From contig NZ_FOYI01000008.1 of assembly GCF_900116005.1 (NCBI RefSeq), forward strand, positions 69,501-133,500: DNA of 64,000 nt, given 5' to 3'. The translations under genes and the position numbers were made by a program. The notes below the pieces were generated by a model. That model did not search any database. It was not told where the DNA came from and was given only the letters and a program-made list of their open reading frames with translations. Each line of letters starts with the position of its first letter. The first letter of the stretch is position 1. This document shows, piece after piece, positions 63,536-64,000 of this stretch. Source of the stretch: Poseidonocella sedimentorum. Lineage in GTDB: Bacteria > Pseudomonadota > Alphaproteobacteria > Rhodobacterales > Rhodobacteraceae.

Positions 63536-64000
63536 AAAACGCGCCCAACCCGACCGCCGCCTCGCGCTCGCGAGCCCCGTTCTCGCGGTGCTGGCCACGA
63601 TCGTCGCGGGCGGGCTGCTCTTTGCGTTTCTGGGCAAGAACCCCTTCATCGCCATCGGCACGATCTTCTGGGAGCCGCTCTTCGGCGAGTTCGCCTTCTA
63701 CTACCGGCCCCAGCTTCTGGTCAAAGGCGCGCCGCTCATCCTCATCGCCATCGGCCTCAGCCTCGGGTTTCGCGCGGGCATCTGGAACATCGGCGCGGAG
63801 GGGCAATACATCATGGGCGCGCTTTTCGGCGCAGGCGCCGGGCTCGCCTTCTACCCCGCCGAGAGCCCGCTCATCTTCCCGCTGATGATCGTCGCCGGCG
63901 CGTTTGGCGGCTTCCTCTGGGCGATGATCCCCGCCATCCTCAAGGTCCGCTTCGGGACCAATGAAATCCTCGTCTCGCTCATGCTTGTCTACGTGGCCGA
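63522..64000 (+). CDS. nucleoside/purine-type ABC permease (cut by window end)
   Basis: About 159 residues are visible. It starts at the ATG at 63522, overlapping the ATPase gene by 14 bases. The sequence MLRLEKRAQPDRRLALASPVLAVLATIVAGGLLFAFLG has one clear helix, followed by KGAPLILIAIGLSLGFRAGIWNIGAEGQYIMGALFGAG, a signature of BmpA-type/NupB permeases. It ends mid-gene at the window border. Confidence 0.9.
   Translation, partial: MLRLEKRAQPDRRLALASPVLAVLATIVAGGLLFAFLGKNPFIAIGTIFWEPLFGEFAFYYRPQLLVKGAPLILIAIGLSLGFRAGIWNIGAEGQYIMGALFGAGAGLAFYPAESPLIFPLMIVAGAFGGFLWAMIPAILKVRFGTNEILVSLMLVYVA

Overview
The window is high-GC DNA, densely packed with overlapping operons, and reads as chromosome of an alphaproteobacterium of the Rhodobacteraceae (Roseobacter/Rhodobacter group). 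The evidence is an RpoE-ChrR singlet-oxygen module like that of Rhodobacter sphaeroides, a DUF3035 lipoprotein beside lspA and purH, DUF1674 (SdhAF4) divergent from rsmB, DUF2125, a VPLPA-CTERM protein, ExoR/RpoD-like weak promoters and extensive ATGA-type start/stop overlaps. No rRNA, tRNA, CRISPR array, transposase or phage gene was recognised.

Layout. 1-4600: divergent singlet-oxygen response region, with FAD oxidoreductase, DUF1365 and MFS genes on the minus strand and rpoE-chrR on the plus strand, closed by a strong terminator. 4761-7929: tungstate-type ABC transporter tupBCA plus a HTH/periplasmic-binding-like regulator. 8115-11131: mutL-rmuC. 11132-13893: an accessory stretch with a 60-residue membrane protein, an XRE-TPR protein built on exact 150-bp tandem repeats, and a VPLPA-CTERM surface protein. 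14016-25513: a mostly minus-strand housekeeping block (rsmB, heparinase-like gene, CBS protein, SLC13-type ion transporter, purH, lspA, DUF3035 lipoprotein, two M16 peptidases), interrupted by a plus-strand exported DsrE protein. 25514-26176: the only long gap without a convincing gene.

26177-37638 holds a RatA/Coq10-like protein, hpt, two c-type cytochromes, an AGE epimerase, dapB, rbfA-truB, an RTX-repeat protein, an RluA-family pseudouridine synthase, a GFA protein and a STAS/ATPase partner-switch pair. 37733-47862 holds gamma-glutamyltransferase, hspQ, a lytic transglycosylase lipoprotein, lolA, ftsK, a dapC-like aminotransferase, an SDR and a DUF2125 protein. 47886-57081 holds the lhr-like helicase and pdeM pair (without their usual ligase and exonuclease), folD, a MOSC protein, ribosomal L25 and dnaE. 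57317-64000 is a xanthine dehydrogenase operon xdhABC running directly into a nucleoside/purine-type ABC importer that leaves the window.

How it fits together: the molybdenum enzyme xanthine dehydrogenase and the oxyanion transporter Tup are both present, and purine uptake, hypoxanthine salvage (hpt), purine synthesis (purH) and oxidation (xdh) are all represented. The most unusual structural signal is a 52-53 bp element made of two adjacent near-perfect palindromes, present four times (16772, 45499, 51007, 57117), always intergenic; it looks like an undescribed REP/BIME-like family.
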